DNA from: JADKIH01 sp031385005
Lineage (GTDB): Bacteria > Bacteroidota > Bacteroidia > AKYH767-A > 2013-40CM-41-45
NCBI GenBank assembly: GCA_031385005.1
Contig: JANNBB010000051.1
Coordinates: forward strand, 166,854 to 230,853
Length of the DNA: 64,000 bases
Reading direction: 5' to 3'
The notes beneath the pieces are model-generated. The model made no database searches. It worked only from the letters and a program-made list of their open reading frames with translations, and was not told where the DNA came from. Position numbers and translations under genes: made by a program. Positions 38,155 through 48,196 of this stretch are shown here, piece after piece. How positions within the stretch are numbered: the first letter of the stretch is position 1; each line of letters starts with the position of its first letter.

Positions 38155-40446
38155 ATGCAACAAAGCACGCTCGCCAATAAAATGAAAAACTGTTTTCTTC
38201 TCGTGCTTTGTTTATTTTTTCCGTTAATAGGTTTTTCTCAGTTTGTTATAACCAATAATGCTTCTGCCGTTTCATTAGCACATGCTATTGTAGGGAGCGG
38301 AATCAATGTCAGTAATGCAACATTAGATTGCGGAGGGAATTCGACCGCAACTTTTACTTATAGCGGAACCAATCTTGGTTTACCAAATGGTGTTGTACTC
38401 ACCAGCGGACATGCTTCTGATGTTGCAAATACGGGAACGTATTTCTGCAATGTTCAAAATGGAAATAATTTAAACGACCCAGATGTTATTGCAATTAGTT
38501 CGCAGGCACGTTACGATGACTGTTTGCTGGAGTTCGATTTTATACCGGTTTGTGACACGCTTCACATTACTTACGTTTTTGGCTCGGAAGAATATCCTCG
38601 ATATATCAATCAATACAACGATGTATTTGCAATGTTTCTATCGGGTCCTGATCCTGCCGGAGGGAATTATTCCTCTCACAACATTGCTACATTGCCCAAT
38701 GGAATAACGCCTGTTTCTATATTCACAGTAAATGGCGGCTGGCCGATAGGAAGCGGTGCTTCTAATCCTGCTTTTTATGTAGACAATTACACAAATCCAA
38801 ACACCGACATCGCTTACGATGGCTATACAGTTCCAATTACTTCAACCGTTGCCGTTACGCCTTGTGTGTCGTATCATCTTAAAATTGCAATTGTAGATGC
38901 TGGAAATGGAAAATATGATTCAGGTGTTTTTATTCAAGGAAATACGTTTACCTGCACAACAGCGCCAAGTTCTACAATTGCTGCAACAGATGCATGTATT
39001 AATAATGGAACGGCTTCTGTAGTGGTAAGTAATTATGCCGGACCAAAAAATTATTTATGGTCCCCCGGCGGTCAAACAAGCTCAACGATTTCAAATTTAA
39101 CTCCCGGAAATTATTCCTGTCTGATTACCTATCCCGGTTTATGCACAACAGACAGTTTAACGGTAACAGTGAATGATGCACGGCCAACTGTTACTCCAGT
39201 GCCTACTGCAACAATTTGCATCGGACAAACAGTTTCGTTAACAGCAAACACTTCAGGAGGAATACCGGGATACAATTATGTTTGGTCAACAAACGGTAAT
39301 GTTGTGAATCCTGCGGTTAGTCCGACTGTTAGTACTAATTACACCGTAATATCAACGGATTCGAATGGATGCAGTTCGTTGCCTGAAAGTCTTTTTGTCA
39401 ATGTAAATCCGCCATTGTCTATTCAGACAACGAATGCGATTTCAATTTGCGATTCTTCATCAACAACACTTTCAGTCCAGACACAAGGAGGCAATGGAAA
39501 TTACAGCTATATGTGGTCTCCATCCATTGGTCTTAGCGACTCAACAATTTCGAATCCTGTTGCAGCTCCGGGAATAACAACCAATTACTCCGTAATTGTG
39601 ACAGATGATTGCGGTTCACCTGCTACCAATTCTTCAGTTACAGTAACCATCGTGCCGCAACCTGCTCCATTTATTTCCTCAAATGTGTTATCGGGTTGTG
39701 TTCCGCTTTGCGTAACATTTAATGATACTTTACAAACTTCCTGCTCAACAGCCACCTGGACATTTGGTGATGGTGCAGATACAATTTCTTGCAACAATGT
39801 AAATCATTGTTTTACTAAACCCGGGACTTATACCATTTCCAAAACAGTTACAAGTACAGCAGGTTGTATAGGTTCTATAACAAAGAGTAAATACATAACT
39901 GTTTATCCGCAGCCTGATGCCTCTTTTACCTATTTACCGAATCCGGTATTAATCATTGATCCTGCAGTTCATTTTACAGATCTTTCCAAAGATGCAATTT
40001 CATGGCATTGGTCTTTTGGCGACTACATGAATGATTCTTCGGTGGTGAAAAATCCATTGCATGTTTATTCAGATACGGGTTGTTATGCTTTGCAGCTGAT
40101 CGTAGAAAACACTTTTGGTTGCACAGACACATTCAATTCAGAGGTATGTGTAGAAATGGAATTTGAATTCTATGCGCCCAATTCTTTTTCACCAAATAAT
40201 GATGGTATCAATGATGTTTTTCTACCTCAAGGAATAGGCGTAAATGAGAACGATTATGCATTAATAATTTTTGATCGTTGGGGAAAAGAAATTTTCAAGA
40301 CATCAAAATGGGGTGAAGGGTGGAATGGAAATACACTTAATGGAGTGAAAACTGGACCGGAAAATACTTATGTTTGGCTGGTAAGGGTCTATGACTTGCA
40401 ACATAATTTTCATCAATTTGTGGGGAAGGTAAGTTTGGTTTATTGA
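38155..40446 (+). CDS. T9SS type B protein with choice-of-anchor L and PKD domains
   Basis: 763 residues. A second ATG at 38182 (MKNCFLLVLCLFF) gives a more typical signal peptide and may be the real start. Residues ~30-270 are a choice-of-anchor L domain (GVVLTSGHASDV, DDCLLEFDFIP, ITYVFGSEEYPRYI, KIAIVDAGNGKYDSGVFI). Ig/SprB-like beta repeats occupy ~270-510 (YLWSPGG, YMWSPSIGLSD). PKD-like domains follow at ~515-590 and ~595-670. A CHU_C-like type B sorting domain (FYAPNSFSPNNDGINDVF ... IFDRWGKEIF) ends it. Probably a surface adhesin. Confidence 0.9.
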   Translation: MQQSTLANKMKNCFLLVLCLFFPLIGFSQFVITNNASAVSLAHAIVGSGINVSNATLDCGGNSTATFTYSGTNLGLPNGVVLTSGHASDVANTGTYFCNVQNGNNLNDPDVIAISSQARYDDCLLEFDFIPVCDTLHITYVFGSEEYPRYINQYNDVFAMFLSGPDPAGGNYSSHNIATLPNGITPVSIFTVNGGWPIGSGASNPAFYVDNYTNPNTDIAYDGYTVPITSTVAVTPCVSYHLKIAIVDAGNGKYDSGVFIQGNTFTCTTAPSSTIAATDACINNGTASVVVSNYAGPKNYLWSPGGQTSSTISNLTPGNYSCLITYPGLCTTDSLTVTVNDARPTVTPVPTATICIGQTVSLTANTSGGIPGYNYVWSTNGNVVNPAVSPTVSTNYTVISTDSNGCSSLPESLFVNVNPPLSIQTTNAISICDSSSTTLSVQTQGGNGNYSYMWSPSIGLSDSTISNPVAAPGITTNYSVIVTDDCGSPATNSSVTVTIVPQPAPFISSNVLSGCVPLCVTFNDTLQTSCSTATWTFGDGADTISCNNVNHCFTKPGTYTISKTVTSTAGCIGSITKSKYITVYPQPDASFTYLPNPVLIIDPAVHFTDLSKDAISWHWSFGDYMNDSSVVKNPLHVYSDTGCYALQLIVENTFGCTDTFNSEVCVEMEFEFYAPNSFSPNNDGINDVFLPQGIGVNENDYALIIFDRWGKEIFKTSKWGEGWNGNTLNGVKTGPENTYVWLVRVYDLQHNFHQFVGKVSLVY

Positions 40447-40755
40447 AAGTTCGATTCATAACGACAAAATCGTACATCTGAGATCGTACATCTGAAATCT
40501 GATATTTTTTTATTTCAAATCTCCTGTCCAATTCATAACAACAAAATCGAAATTCTGAAATCGTTTTTTATTTCAGCTGTTCGATTTCAGATCTCCGCTG
40601 CGTAGGATTTACTAATTGAATATGCATTCATCGATCAATCCGGAAGTACTGTGTGCGGCGGATACGATAGCTATCGGATTCCCTTTACGCTCAAAGAAAT
40701 CGTCGGGCGAGGATTTATTTTCAATCTGTAAATTATGTAAATTAATTTTAAAATT
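40447..40755. other. Intergenic region with short local duplications
   Basis: 309 bases. TTCATAACGACAAAATCG and TTCATAACAACAAAATCG occur about 70 bases apart, and ATCGTACATCTGA is repeated in tandem near 40470. A short piece related to the 48-bp repeat is at about 40597. No gene or clear promoter is visible. Confidence 0.45.
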
Positions 40756-41451
40756 ATGAATAATATGAAAATTTTAATTGTATTAACTTCTCATAGTGCA
40801 TTGGGAAATACGGGCGAAAAAACCGGTTTTTGGGTTGAAGAATTTGCAAATCCTTATTATTTTTTAGCCGATGCAGGAGCAGATATCACTATAGCTTCTC
40901 CAAAAGGTGGCCAACCACCGGTTGATCCTAAAAGTGAAACAGCAGATACTCAGACGGCTTCAACAGAAAGGTATTATAAAGACAATGTACTGCTTGATAA
41001 AGTCGCCCACTCTTTAAAACTAAGTGATGTAAAAGAAAAGGATTATGATGCTGTTTTTTATCCTGGAGGCCACGGGCCATTGTGGGATTTAGCAACGGAT
41101 AAAATTTCTATTAAACTAATAGAAGATTTTTACAATCATCAAAAGCCAATTGCATTTGTGTGTCATGCACCTGCTGCTTTAATTAATACGAAAGCAGAAA
41201 ATGGCCAACCACTTGTAAAAGGCAAAAATTTAACCGGCTTCTCAAATACAGAAGAAGAAGCTGTTAAATTAACAGAGGTGGTTCCGTTTTTATTGGAAGA
41301 CGAACTTAAAAAACAGGGCGCTCATTATTTCAAAGATAAAGATTGGACATCGTTTGTAAAACAAGATGGCTTATTAATCACCGGACAAAATCCTACCTCT
41401 TCAGAAGCTGTTGCCAAACTTCTTTTACATACACTCAAAGGGGAAAAATAA
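40756..41451 (+). CDS. DJ-1/PfpI superfamily protein (Hsp31-like class I glutamine-amidotransferase fold)
   Basis: 231 residues, cytoplasmic. The nucleophile elbow AFVCHAPAAL places Cys at 136 and His at 137. E28 or E29 in GFWVEEFANPYY is the conserved acidic partner. YPGGHGPLWDL (~102-112) is typical of the Hsp31/YraA-like branch. Members act as glyoxalases/deglycases, chaperones or stress proteases; which one cannot be told from sequence. It appears to be a single gene in a repeat-rich region. This is one of the few housekeeping-type proteins in this part of the window. Confidence 0.88.
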   Translation: MNNMKILIVLTSHSALGNTGEKTGFWVEEFANPYYFLADAGADITIASPKGGQPPVDPKSETADTQTASTERYYKDNVLLDKVAHSLKLSDVKEKDYDAVFYPGGHGPLWDLATDKISIKLIEDFYNHQKPIAFVCHAPAALINTKAENGQPLVKGKNLTGFSNTEEEAVKLTEVVPFLLEDELKKQGAHYFKDKDWTSFVKQDGLLITGQNPTSSEAVAKLLLHTLKGEK

Positions 41452-41604
41452 TAATGGAGATACACATTATTTAAAAGTGAATTTACCGGTGGGTTCGGAC
41501 TTTGTCATCATTCCTATATAACACCAACATTTTTCGATAAAAATCCGTTGTTTTTTTGTGGGAGCTTCATTACCAAAATGAATTAATAAAGTGCATTGTT
41601 TAAT

Positions 41605-41758
41605 GAAAGACGATGAGAGGTTAACAGTGAATTAATATCCACAGCTTAGTTGCTGAGCGTAGTCGAAGTACAAAACAACGGACCAATCCCGATAACTATT
41701 GGGGCCGTCGAAGCAAGTCAGTGTTTTATAAGTGGGTGATGTGCGAGGTCGTCACAGC
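41605..41758 (-). repeat. Degenerate copy of the RAYT/REP-like repeat
   Basis: It begins AAGACGATGAG, continues with TAATATCCACAGCTTAGTTG and GAAGTACAAAACAACGGACC, and includes GGGGCCGTCGAAGC. This is the same order as the right arm of the 35346-36244 element, but with decayed hairpins and no clean terminal repeat (GTCGTCACAGCTGG at its end). It lies between the DJ-1-like gene and the next T9SS gene. Confidence 0.6.
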
Positions 41759-41779
41759 TGGTTAACCTTGCGTGAAAAT

Positions 41780-42655
41780 TCATTTTGCAATTATTAACTT
41801 TTTAGTAATTGTTTTCTCATTAAATGAAACGATCACTTGGTAAACGCCATTAGCAAGTTCAGATGTATTTAAAGTTTGAAGATTTCCCTGAGGAAGACTT
41901 GATTTAAGAATCACTTTCCCTGTCATGTCTGTAATTGTAATCTCCGATTCAAAATGAATATCGCTGAATACAATAAAATCATTTGCAGGGTTTGGGAAAA
42001 GGATATTTTCATTATAAGGTTGTGCATTGTCGACACCGGTGCTTGGATTAAAATTAAGTTCTATGTTTGGACGGTAGAAAGAGGTATAAAGCGGGCCCAT
42101 CGGAGGACCTGAATTATATGAATATGAAACACGCTTAAGTGGCGATGTATTTGTTGCCTGCCAGGAAAACGGTCCGGTAGCATATCCGGGTCTTGACCAT
42201 TTAGTAAGGACCATTATGTTGTCATTACCATTCCAGTTGAGTGCGGAAGTACCCCAGAAAGGCATCCATCCCGGCGAAGTGGGCCATGCCATATTATTGA
42301 AATCCTCCACGAGAATAGCACCTACTACTTCTGTATCGAAATTAGCTGGAGTTATGAATTCGTTCAAAGATGTATGTTTCATATAGATCTGAAACCTGGC
42401 ATCCCAGGTACGATAAGTACAGGTGTCAACTTTATTCCAACCAATCATACTAATAAAACCGCTATGGCCACCGGCAGCAAGGATTTCATTTTTATCATAA
42501 ATGGAAAGGTTCCAGCTGTACTTATCATTAGAAAAGCTGCTACTAATATAAGCTGGGCCATATAATGTTGTTGCCGTTCCTGTCCCGACATAAACATATT
42601 GTCCATTTACCAGGGTCGTAAAAGTTAATACAAGGCATGTAAGTAACGTTTTCAT
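41780..42655 (-). CDS. Small T9SS type A secreted protein of unknown function
   Basis: 291 residues with a signal peptide (about 1-18, LVNGQ). The middle region (~20-210) has aromatic-rich strands (YSWNLSIYDKNEIL, TKWSRPGYATGPFSW) and no recognised domain. The C-terminal ~75 residues (LFPNPANDFIVF ... GVYQVIV ... KKLIIAK) are a type A sorting domain. An exact TAnnTTTG sequence (TATTTTTG, minus strand, 42680-42687) lies 25 bases upstream and is a likely -7 box. Confidence 0.83.
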   Translation of the reverse strand: MKTLLTCLVLTFTTLVNGQYVYVGTGTATTLYGPAYISSSFSNDKYSWNLSIYDKNEILAAGGHSGFISMIGWNKVDTCTYRTWDARFQIYMKHTSLNEFITPANFDTEVVGAILVEDFNNMAWPTSPGWMPFWGTSALNWNGNDNIMVLTKWSRPGYATGPFSWQATNTSPLKRVSYSYNSGPPMGPLYTSFYRPNIELNFNPSTGVDNAQPYNENILFPNPANDFIVFSDIHFESEITITDMTGKVILKSSLPQGNLQTLNTSELANGVYQVIVSFNEKTITKKLIIAK

Positions 42656-42826
42656 TAAATGCTATTTTGATTAAATATACAAAAATATTTGATATGAATC
42701 AGTTCTGATTTTGGCAGGGGTGAAATTAGCTAGGAGATTAAGCCGAGCGGCGAGGTGGAATCCCCCTACGCACATGGCTAAGGCTTACTTTTTTTCACGG
42801 GTACATTAAAACGCAGCCTTCTGATT

Positions 42827-44470
42827 TCAAAATTTCCGAATCAGAAACTTTTGATGAACAATCCGGTTTCCCTTTATATATTGAAGTAGATAAACTCCAT
42901 ACGGCAAACCCGATGCATTGAAATAATTTCCCTTTATACGATTCATTTCACGTCCTGTAATATCAAAAACTGAAAACTCTTTACACTGTATGTCATTTAT
43001 CCGTAATTCCCGATTCTCTTCATCGAAGTAAACCGGTGTTTTATTCTCTGCTGATTCAGCTATATCTGTAATCGTTATTTGTACTGTATCTGACCGGGAT
43101 GTACAGTTAAACGAATTTGTAACAGCAACAGAATACGAACCACTGAAATTAACAACATAAATTGAATCCGTGGCACCTGTCAATGGTATATTTCCAAAAT
43201 ACCATTGATACGACTGATATCCTGATCCCGCATGAAGGGTATCTCCTAAAATTGTGATAACGGGTGCCGGCAGCGGATTTACAATAACACAATTCTGTCT
43301 GATTAGTGTGTCGCTTCCCAAAGGATTTGTAACTATAAGTGTTACATCATACGTTCCCGGCGTGTAATAATAAACATTTGGAGGGTTCTGTAATGTACTG
43401 GAAGCCGGTGAACCGCCCGGAAAGAACCATTGATAACTGTTAGCAAGTGCAGATGAATCTGTAAAAACTGCTGCACCATTTGGACCACTTGGACCAACAC
43501 ATATTTCAATGGGGTTTTGCGGATAAAATAATGCTGTCGGCGGATAAGTACATTGTATTGCATATGCAAAAGCAAAACCATTAAACATGCATTGATTGTT
43601 TGACGAAAAAACCGACATAACTATTTGTATTCCACCGATGCTGTCAAGAATAACACTTACATGATCGAGTCCGGTGATAGGTGGAACAAGTGTCCCATAA
43701 CTGCCGGACGCTACCTGCCATGAATAAGAATTAATATTTAAAGAAAAGACCTGCTCCAGGTTATGAGTATATTGAACAGTAACTGTATCACCGACACAAG
43801 CCGAAGCCGGAGTAACTGTCAGGTTGCCGTACATGTAAAAACAATTCGGCAATGTGAAGCTATTCACAATGGTTCCCGCACAGGATCCGCCCTGGATACG
43901 AACTGCATTTTGTATTCCAAATGTAACATCGATAAGATAGACATAATAGGTTTGTGGCGAACCTACAGGAGCATTTAAATTAACAGGTGAATCGATATAT
44001 CCCCGGAATTGTCCTGTTGGCCAGGGATTATTATAATAAGCATAATGCAAATTACTGCTCGGTGTGCCTGTACACACGCAAGGTTGTGGTGAACTATCTG
44101 GAACAACTGAAGCAGTAGCAGTATAACACTGACAAACAGGATGCTGAACAACATCTATATGCCAACTGCCGCCTCCGCCCTGCCATACTACATTCTTGCA
44201 AAAATTCCCGACATTGTTTCCTGCACTGTCGAAACCTATTGCACATATCTGCCCTGCATTGACATTGCAAAATACCTGTACCTGCGCTCCATTGTTTTGC
44301 AGAATCTGCCAGCCCGTTGGAAAACTCCAACTGATGGAATCAGCCCCGGAAATGACAACAGAGTAATTGTATATATAACCCGGGCACACAGAATCGGTCC
44401 CGATTACCTGAGCCGACGACAGGTTTACAAAACACAAAATGAAAATAAAAGAAAGTAAAGTACTTCTCAT
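42827..44470 (-). CDS. T9SS type A-like secreted protein with Ig/PKD domains
   Basis: I chose the start at 44470 (MRSTLLSFIFILCF), which begins a proper signal peptide; the frame is open 50 codons further upstream, but that part has no domain. The 547-residue product has Ig-like beta domains, a PKD domain at about 340-410 (YQWFFPGGSPASSTLQNPP) and a further Ig-like domain (YQSYQWYFGNIPLTGATDS). The C-terminal ~60 residues (LRINDIQCKEFSVFDITGRE ... GVYLLQY ... FLIRKF) match a sorting domain whose first strand lacks the FPNP motif, so it is shortened. Probably surface-exposed. Confidence 0.83.
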   Translation of the reverse strand: MRSTLLSFIFILCFVNLSSAQVIGTDSVCPGYIYNYSVVISGADSISWSFPTGWQILQNNGAQVQVFCNVNAGQICAIGFDSAGNNVGNFCKNVVWQGGGGSWHIDVVQHPVCQCYTATASVVPDSSPQPCVCTGTPSSNLHYAYYNNPWPTGQFRGYIDSPVNLNAPVGSPQTYYVYLIDVTFGIQNAVRIQGGSCAGTIVNSFTLPNCFYMYGNLTVTPASACVGDTVTVQYTHNLEQVFSLNINSYSWQVASGSYGTLVPPITGLDHVSVILDSIGGIQIVMSVFSSNNQCMFNGFAFAYAIQCTYPPTALFYPQNPIEICVGPSGPNGAAVFTDSSALANSYQWFFPGGSPASSTLQNPPNVYYYTPGTYDVTLIVTNPLGSDTLIRQNCVIVNPLPAPVITILGDTLHAGSGYQSYQWYFGNIPLTGATDSIYVVNFSGSYSVAVTNSFNCTSRSDTVQITITDIAESAENKTPVYFDEENRELRINDIQCKEFSVFDITGREMNRIKGNYFNASGLPYGVYLLQYIKGNRIVHQKFLIRKF

Positions 44471-44707
44471 AATTAAATAACTATTCGATCGTGAAATAAT
44501 AAAATCTTTGTCAATACTATTACGACAATTTATGAAAGATAATAAATATTGGGTAGATCCATTATTATTGTAGGTGAAAATATTCAAACGTTTATTTTCC
44601 CTGCGGGACAATACTGGCAAATCTCAAATCGTCATTGGCATAAAACACATTTGCATTGTATTCAGTTATTATTATATTTACAACGTACGTTAAAAAATAG
44701 AAATACC

Positions 44708-46345
44708 ATGAAAGCATTCTTGAGTCAAACTACACTTTTAATTCTCCTATTTTCAACAGAAATAATCTACGGTCAAACATGGAAGTGGGTATCAGCAGAT
44801 GGTTCTGGACAGTCTGAAGCAACGAAGTGTCTGACGTATGATGCGAATCATAATTTATATGTTGTCGGGACATTTAGTGATTCAGTTTTTTCCGGCTCTA
44901 ATATATTGTATAGTCATGGTGGTGTCGATATTTTTGTCGCCAAATACGATTCGGCCGGAAATTTACTTTGGTCGCGTAGTGGCGGTGGACTAGGAAATGA
45001 TGGAGATTATAATATGGGCGTAACTTTTGACAATTCGGGAAACATACACATCGCATGCAGAACAACCGGCGATGTAACATTTGAACAAAATATATTGCCG
45101 GGAGAATTTGATAATATGACACTTCTTAAATATAACCCAAATGGAAATCTCATATTTGCTCGTTTATATGGTGGATATAGTTATGATGCAGCCAGCGACA
45201 TCGATATAGATTCACAAGGAAACATTTATGTTACCGGTGGTTTCCATACTACACTTAATTTTGGTTCCGTGACACTTTCTGGTCTTGGTCATGGAGATAT
45301 TTATCTCGCAAAATTTGATCCTCAGGGAAACATTATTTGGGCTCGTCAAGCCGGAGGAGCTTCATACGACAACTCAGGCGGAGTTGCAGCAGATGAATTT
45401 GGTAATGTTTATATAACAGGTTATTATAGCGGGAATAGTATTTTTGATGCTATTTCCGTAACCAGCGATGGCAGTGCTGATGGCTTCATTGCGAAATATG
45501 ATTCGTCCGGAAATATAAAATGGGTTAATACTATAAATGGAGCAGGTACATTTGAAAGTGGAAACAGAATTGATGTTGATGTATTAGGAAACTTATACGT
45601 GGTTTGTCAATTCCAAAATACAGTGACTGTAGGATCAAACACATTCGTAAGTCATGGCATGAATGATTTATGTCTCGCAAAATTAAATCCGAATGGTAAT
45701 TATATTTGGTCAAAGCAATTTGGTGGGACCGGTGACGATTTAGGTTATGATCTCAGAGTTGTTGGACAAGGAGATCATTTTCTTACCGGCAGTTTTTCAG
45801 ACACTTGTTACTTTGGTTCTGATACGTTAATTAGCAATGGTGGCTCGGACATTTTCGTTCTACTATTAAATAGCAATGGTACCATTCAATGGTCTAAGCA
45901 AACGGGTGGAACCGGTGATGATATTGGCTGGGGAATAGATGCTGTTAATATAAATGAATGTTATGTATCCGGCAGCTTTTCTACTAGTGTAGCCTTTGAT
46001 ACGATATCACACGTTTCAACAGGAAATGCTGATTTATTTTTAGGGGAAATAACTGTTGCTTCAACCGGAATAACTTCGCTGAATACTAGTAGTGGTTTTG
46101 ATGTTTATCCAAACCCTGTTCACGCCGGTGCAACGATAACACTTTATTCGGAAAAAAATAAACTGATTGGCAGCGTTTATATTTATGATGCCATAGGAAG
46201 TCTTGTACAAAAGAAAGAATTAGAAACCTTGGGTACTCATCAAAAAATTAAATTGCCCACATATCTGACAGCCGGAAATTATTACATCCGAATTTTAGCC
46301 GATAATGGAATTAGTATAAGTAGCCGATTTCTTGTGGTTGAATAA
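44708..46345 (+). CDS. T9SS type A secreted SBBP-type beta-propeller protein
   Basis: I chose the start at 44708 (MKAFLSQTTLLILLF) because it gives a clean signal peptide; the frame is open upstream to 44549. The 545-residue product has repeats such as DIFVAKYDSAGNLLWSRSGGG, DIYLAKFDPQGNIIWARQAGG and DLCLAKLNPNGNYIWSKQFGG, each with GNVYITG-type strands between. This is the SBBP beta-propeller pattern. The C-terminus (VYPNPVHAGATITL ... NYYIRIL ... SRFLVVE) is a sorting domain. Similar architecture is encoded at 48197-50875 and 55278-56849. Confidence 0.87.
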   Translation: MKAFLSQTTLLILLFSTEIIYGQTWKWVSADGSGQSEATKCLTYDANHNLYVVGTFSDSVFSGSNILYSHGGVDIFVAKYDSAGNLLWSRSGGGLGNDGDYNMGVTFDNSGNIHIACRTTGDVTFEQNILPGEFDNMTLLKYNPNGNLIFARLYGGYSYDAASDIDIDSQGNIYVTGGFHTTLNFGSVTLSGLGHGDIYLAKFDPQGNIIWARQAGGASYDNSGGVAADEFGNVYITGYYSGNSIFDAISVTSDGSADGFIAKYDSSGNIKWVNTINGAGTFESGNRIDVDVLGNLYVVCQFQNTVTVGSNTFVSHGMNDLCLAKLNPNGNYIWSKQFGGTGDDLGYDLRVVGQGDHFLTGSFSDTCYFGSDTLISNGGSDIFVLLLNSNGTIQWSKQTGGTGDDIGWGIDAVNINECYVSGSFSTSVAFDTISHVSTGNADLFLGEITVASTGITSLNTSSGFDVYPNPVHAGATITLYSEKNKLIGSVYIYDAIGSLVQKKELETLGTHQKIKLPTYLTAGNYYIRILADNGISISSRFLVVE

Positions 46346-46393
46346 AATTAATTGCCCAGCTGTGCAGGATAATTCAGAACACACTTCGTAGTA

Positions 46394-47752
46394 TCATTCG
46401 TTTTTTATTATTTTATTTGTTTGTACCAAATCACCTGACTGCAATGTAAGTGAATAAATTCCTGAATCGTAAGTCGAAAAGTCTATGACTTTGTTTCCGT
46501 TGATTTGAGTTTTGTAAACTACTTTGCCATCCATGCTGCAAATTATTAAAGTAGCAGGTGCAGAATTTTCAATTGTAACGATGTTGTTTGTTGGATTAGG
46601 AAATACCTTGAAAAATTGCGGGTGCTTTATTTCACTGACAGATGTTGTACTGTTCAAACTCACACGGTAAACAAAATATGTAAACGTTGATGTATCCACA
46701 CCATAACCTGCAATATAATTACCGTCAGGAGAAATGCGATCAGCGGTATAGACCTGATGCGTATAGGTTGAGTCGCCTAAAACGTTTCGGATATAGGAGT
46801 TCAATTCCTGAAGTCCACCGGAATGCGTCCAGATGAAAGGAGTTTGTGGATCACCGAAAAATTGTCCGTCGAACCATCCAACTACTATTGAACCATCAGC
46901 AGTCATGTCAGAAACAAAACCATTACCTGCATTTGGAAAAGTACCCAGGTTGATGACGCCTGAATCCCGGCTCCAAATCCAGGGCTGGTTATTATTAGCA
47001 TAGTCGCCATAGCCACCGATCCAGTTTCCATCAGAAGAAACTGCACTGCATTCTCCCATCTGGTTAAACTCATCGTAAGGATTTGCTGTTGTATCGAGTA
47101 AAATATATTCATTGGGAAAATAGCCGCCGGAAGGATTTTTTCTCCACACAGCCGATTTCCACGGACCGTTATAATCCTGCCAACCGACGATGACACTTCC
47201 ATCGTAATTAACTGCATTAGCGCGAGTACTTCTGTAAATACTATCGTAAATACTTCCCATATCTAATAGTCCTTCTGTTGGATTGTAAGCAACTGCATGC
47301 GTGTATGCATGATTGCCCGCAGTATCGGCCCAGGAATTTCCTGCGATAGTATTTCCATCGACAGATATACCATAGCCACCGCTTACAGAATTATCAACCT
47401 GAAAGCCAAGACTACCAACAGGTGTCCATAGGTTCGTGGTGCGGTCATACTTTGACATCTCAGCAGTAACACTCCCCATGCTGGTGCCGCAAAGAAAATT
47501 ACCATCGGTAGAAAAACGTGCTTGTCCGCCTACCCCGAGTCCCGGAGCAATACCACCGATATCAATAATAACATTGCCGGAATCAGGGAGCCACAATGAA
47601 TAAGGTCCTCCCTGTGAACCATAGCCGGCGATTTTTCCATCGTTGGATAAACCGGTTGGTGAAAAGGTGACGTCTTTGAAGATGAATTGTCCGAAACAAA
47701 TGCTTGGCACAATTAAACAAAGGAGGAAAAAGTTAAGTATAGATTTTTTCAT
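46394..47752 (-). CDS. T9SS type A secreted protein with HAF-type repeats
   Basis: 452 residues with a signal peptide (about 1-21, CFGQ). Repeats of the form NGIVAGY / DGNTIAGNSW, DGSVIVGWQDY, DGNWIGGYGDY, DGSIVVGWFDG and DGNYIAGYGVD, paired with PWIWSRDSGVINLG-type strands, match the extracellular HAF repeat family. The sorting domain (VFPNPTNNIVTIEN ... GIYSLTL ... NKIIKNE) ends the protein. HAF proteins are presumed secreted propellers without known activity. It is convergent with the preceding SBBP gene, 48 bases apart. Confidence 0.86.
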   Translation of the reverse strand: MKKSILNFFLLCLIVPSICFGQFIFKDVTFSPTGLSNDGKIAGYGSQGGPYSLWLPDSGNVIIDIGGIAPGLGVGGQARFSTDGNFLCGTSMGSVTAEMSKYDRTTNLWTPVGSLGFQVDNSVSGGYGISVDGNTIAGNSWADTAGNHAYTHAVAYNPTEGLLDMGSIYDSIYRSTRANAVNYDGSVIVGWQDYNGPWKSAVWRKNPSGGYFPNEYILLDTTANPYDEFNQMGECSAVSSDGNWIGGYGDYANNNQPWIWSRDSGVINLGTFPNAGNGFVSDMTADGSIVVGWFDGQFFGDPQTPFIWTHSGGLQELNSYIRNVLGDSTYTHQVYTADRISPDGNYIAGYGVDTSTFTYFVYRVSLNSTTSVSEIKHPQFFKVFPNPTNNIVTIENSAPATLIICSMDGKVVYKTQINGNKVIDFSTYDSGIYSLTLQSGDLVQTNKIIKNE

Positions 47753-47928
47753 TTTGATTTTTTTTGAAAGATCGGAAAAAAATTAAAACCTATCAAAGCT
47801 ATCCTATTCGGTGATTTTTATGTAAAAGCGAATAAAAATAGTTTGAAATATTTTATGTGCGAATCTGTTTTGGACTAAAACCGTCTTTTTTCAAAAATGA
47901 AACCCTGCTGTGACGGACTTACTACACC

Positions 47929-48066
47929 ACTGCGACGAACTTGTCAACCATTTGTCGTTAATTTTCATATCTCAAAGCTAATAAATTTTGAGTTGCTTCG
48001 AAGGACGAATCTCCGTCGAAGCGCGGCAGAGCTTTTGGCAGAGGCAGGAAATAAGTACGTCGCAGC
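47929..48066 (+). repeat. 138-bp MITE-like copy of the RAYT/REP repeat
   Basis: It is bounded by ACTGCGACGAACTT and AAGTACGTCGCAGC, almost the same termini as the 35346-36244 element but with no transposase inside. The left arm (TTGTCAACCATTTGTCGTTA) matches the copy at 55016. The right arm (GCGGCAGAGCTTTTGGCAGA) matches 36201-36220. A further end-like GCTGTGACGGACTT sits at 47907-47920. The remaining 48067-48196 has no gene. Confidence 0.75.
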
Positions 48067-48196
48067 AGGGATGAACATGTACGTCACATCGGGAGTTTCA
48101 AATCTGTCGAAGGGAGCCATTACTTTCGAAGAGAGCGATGAGCATATCCGGCGCAACGGGACATGTGGACGGAGGGAGAACTTCTCACTTAAAAAA